From Candidatus Sulfotelmatobacter sp. (GTDB taxonomy: Bacteria > Acidobacteriota > Terriglobia > Terriglobales > Acidobacteriaceae), in contig JASHRE010000382.1 in assembly GCA_030037515.1 (NCBI GenBank), positions 1 through 5,979 of the forward strand: DNA of 5,979 nucleotides, written 5' to 3'. The first letter of the stretch is position 1. The number at the start of each line of letters is the position of its first letter. Position numbers and translations under genes: made by a program. This document shows positions 5,834 to 5,979 of this stretch, in pieces. The notes under the pieces were generated by a model, which searched no databases, was not told where the DNA came from, and was given only the letters and a program-made list of their open reading frames with translations.

Positions 5834-5979
5834 ATGGCAGAAGCATTCATCGAGGCGCGAAATTTGCGCAAGACCTATCATGTGGGCAAGGTGGAAGTCG
5901 AAGCCCTGCGCGGCATTTCATTCGAAGCTCAACGCGGTGAATTTGTTAGCGTGGTTGGTCCTTCCGGGAGCGGAAAATC
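5834..5979 (+). CDS. MacB/LolD-type ABC transporter ATP-binding protein, 3'-truncated
   Basis: From the ATG at 5834, 48 complete codons run to the window end. The translation begins MAEAFIEARNLRKTYHVG and continues through KVEVEALRGISFEAQRGEF to the Walker A motif GPSGSGK, residues 42-48. The next two bases (TC) fit the expected serine. The A-loop aromatic Y15 and the VEVEALRGI segment are typical of the LolD/MacB ATPase class. These ATPases energise MacB- or LolCE-like permeases in lipoprotein release, efflux or cell-envelope signalling. Walker B, signature and H-loop motifs lie beyond the window. A partner permease probably follows downstream; the ADOP gene at 262-2937 is a less likely partner because of distance and an intervening gene in the opposite orientation. 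There is no clear Shine-Dalgarno sequence. A -10-like TAAGAT sits at 5817-5822 without a well-spaced -35. Confidence 0.94.
   Translation, partial: MAEAFIEARNLRKTYHVGKVEVEALRGISFEAQRGEFVSVVGPSGSGK

Noticed and set aside
5140..5871. 243-codon - strand open frame covering the response regulator
   Set aside because: It is antisense to a receiver domain with all phosphorylation-site residues and also overlaps the start of the ABC ATPase. Its composition and lack of motifs mark it as a shadow.

Overview
The window reads as ordinary chromosome from a soil-type Acidobacteriota (Terriglobia-like) genome or metagenome contig. The main reason is the opening gene pair: a short PadR regulator followed two bases later by a duplicated MacB/FtsX-like permease with a soluble N-terminal prefix. 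That permease is the 'acidobacterial duplicated orphan permease' (ADOP) architecture, which is heavily expanded in that phylum. The moderately GC-rich coding sequence, weak Shine-Dalgarno sequences and hairpin-rich intergenic DNA fit this, but the taxonomic assignment is inference.

Layout. (1) Positions 1-259, + strand: the C-terminal 85 codons of a PadR-family regulator, cut by the window start. (2) 262-2937, +: a complete 891-residue ADOP permease, probably co-transcribed with the regulator. (3) 2938-3223: a gene-free stretch with several GC-rich inverted repeats. (4) 3224-3910, - strand: a complete 1-Cys (Prx6-type) peroxiredoxin with a strong ribosome binding site. (5) 3911-4235: a 325-base divergent intergenic region rich in overlapping, mutually exclusive hairpins, with an 11-base direct repeat just before the next gene. 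(6) 4236-5132, +: a PhzF-family isomerase/epimerase-like protein. (7) 5133-5311: an intergenic stretch with a plausible sigma70-type promoter. (8) 5312-5734, +: a single-domain CheY-like response regulator with no kinase in view. (9) 5834-5979, +: the first 48 codons of a MacB/LolD-type ABC ATPase, cut inside the Walker A motif.

Functional links. The PadR-permease pair is a clear unit. The other genes are individually recognisable, but nothing shows that they form one pathway. The terminal ATPase belongs to the class that partners MacB-like permeases. It is separated from the ADOP permease by three genes, one of them in the opposite orientation, so it more likely serves a permease just beyond the window.

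No convincing new protein system is visible. The most interesting unexplained signal is the prx-phzF intergenic region, where complementary arms could form switching RNA structures, including an attenuator-like arrangement about 70 bases before phzF. The stem-loop cluster after the permease gene is the second point of interest. Both were found by eye and need folding and comparative analysis.
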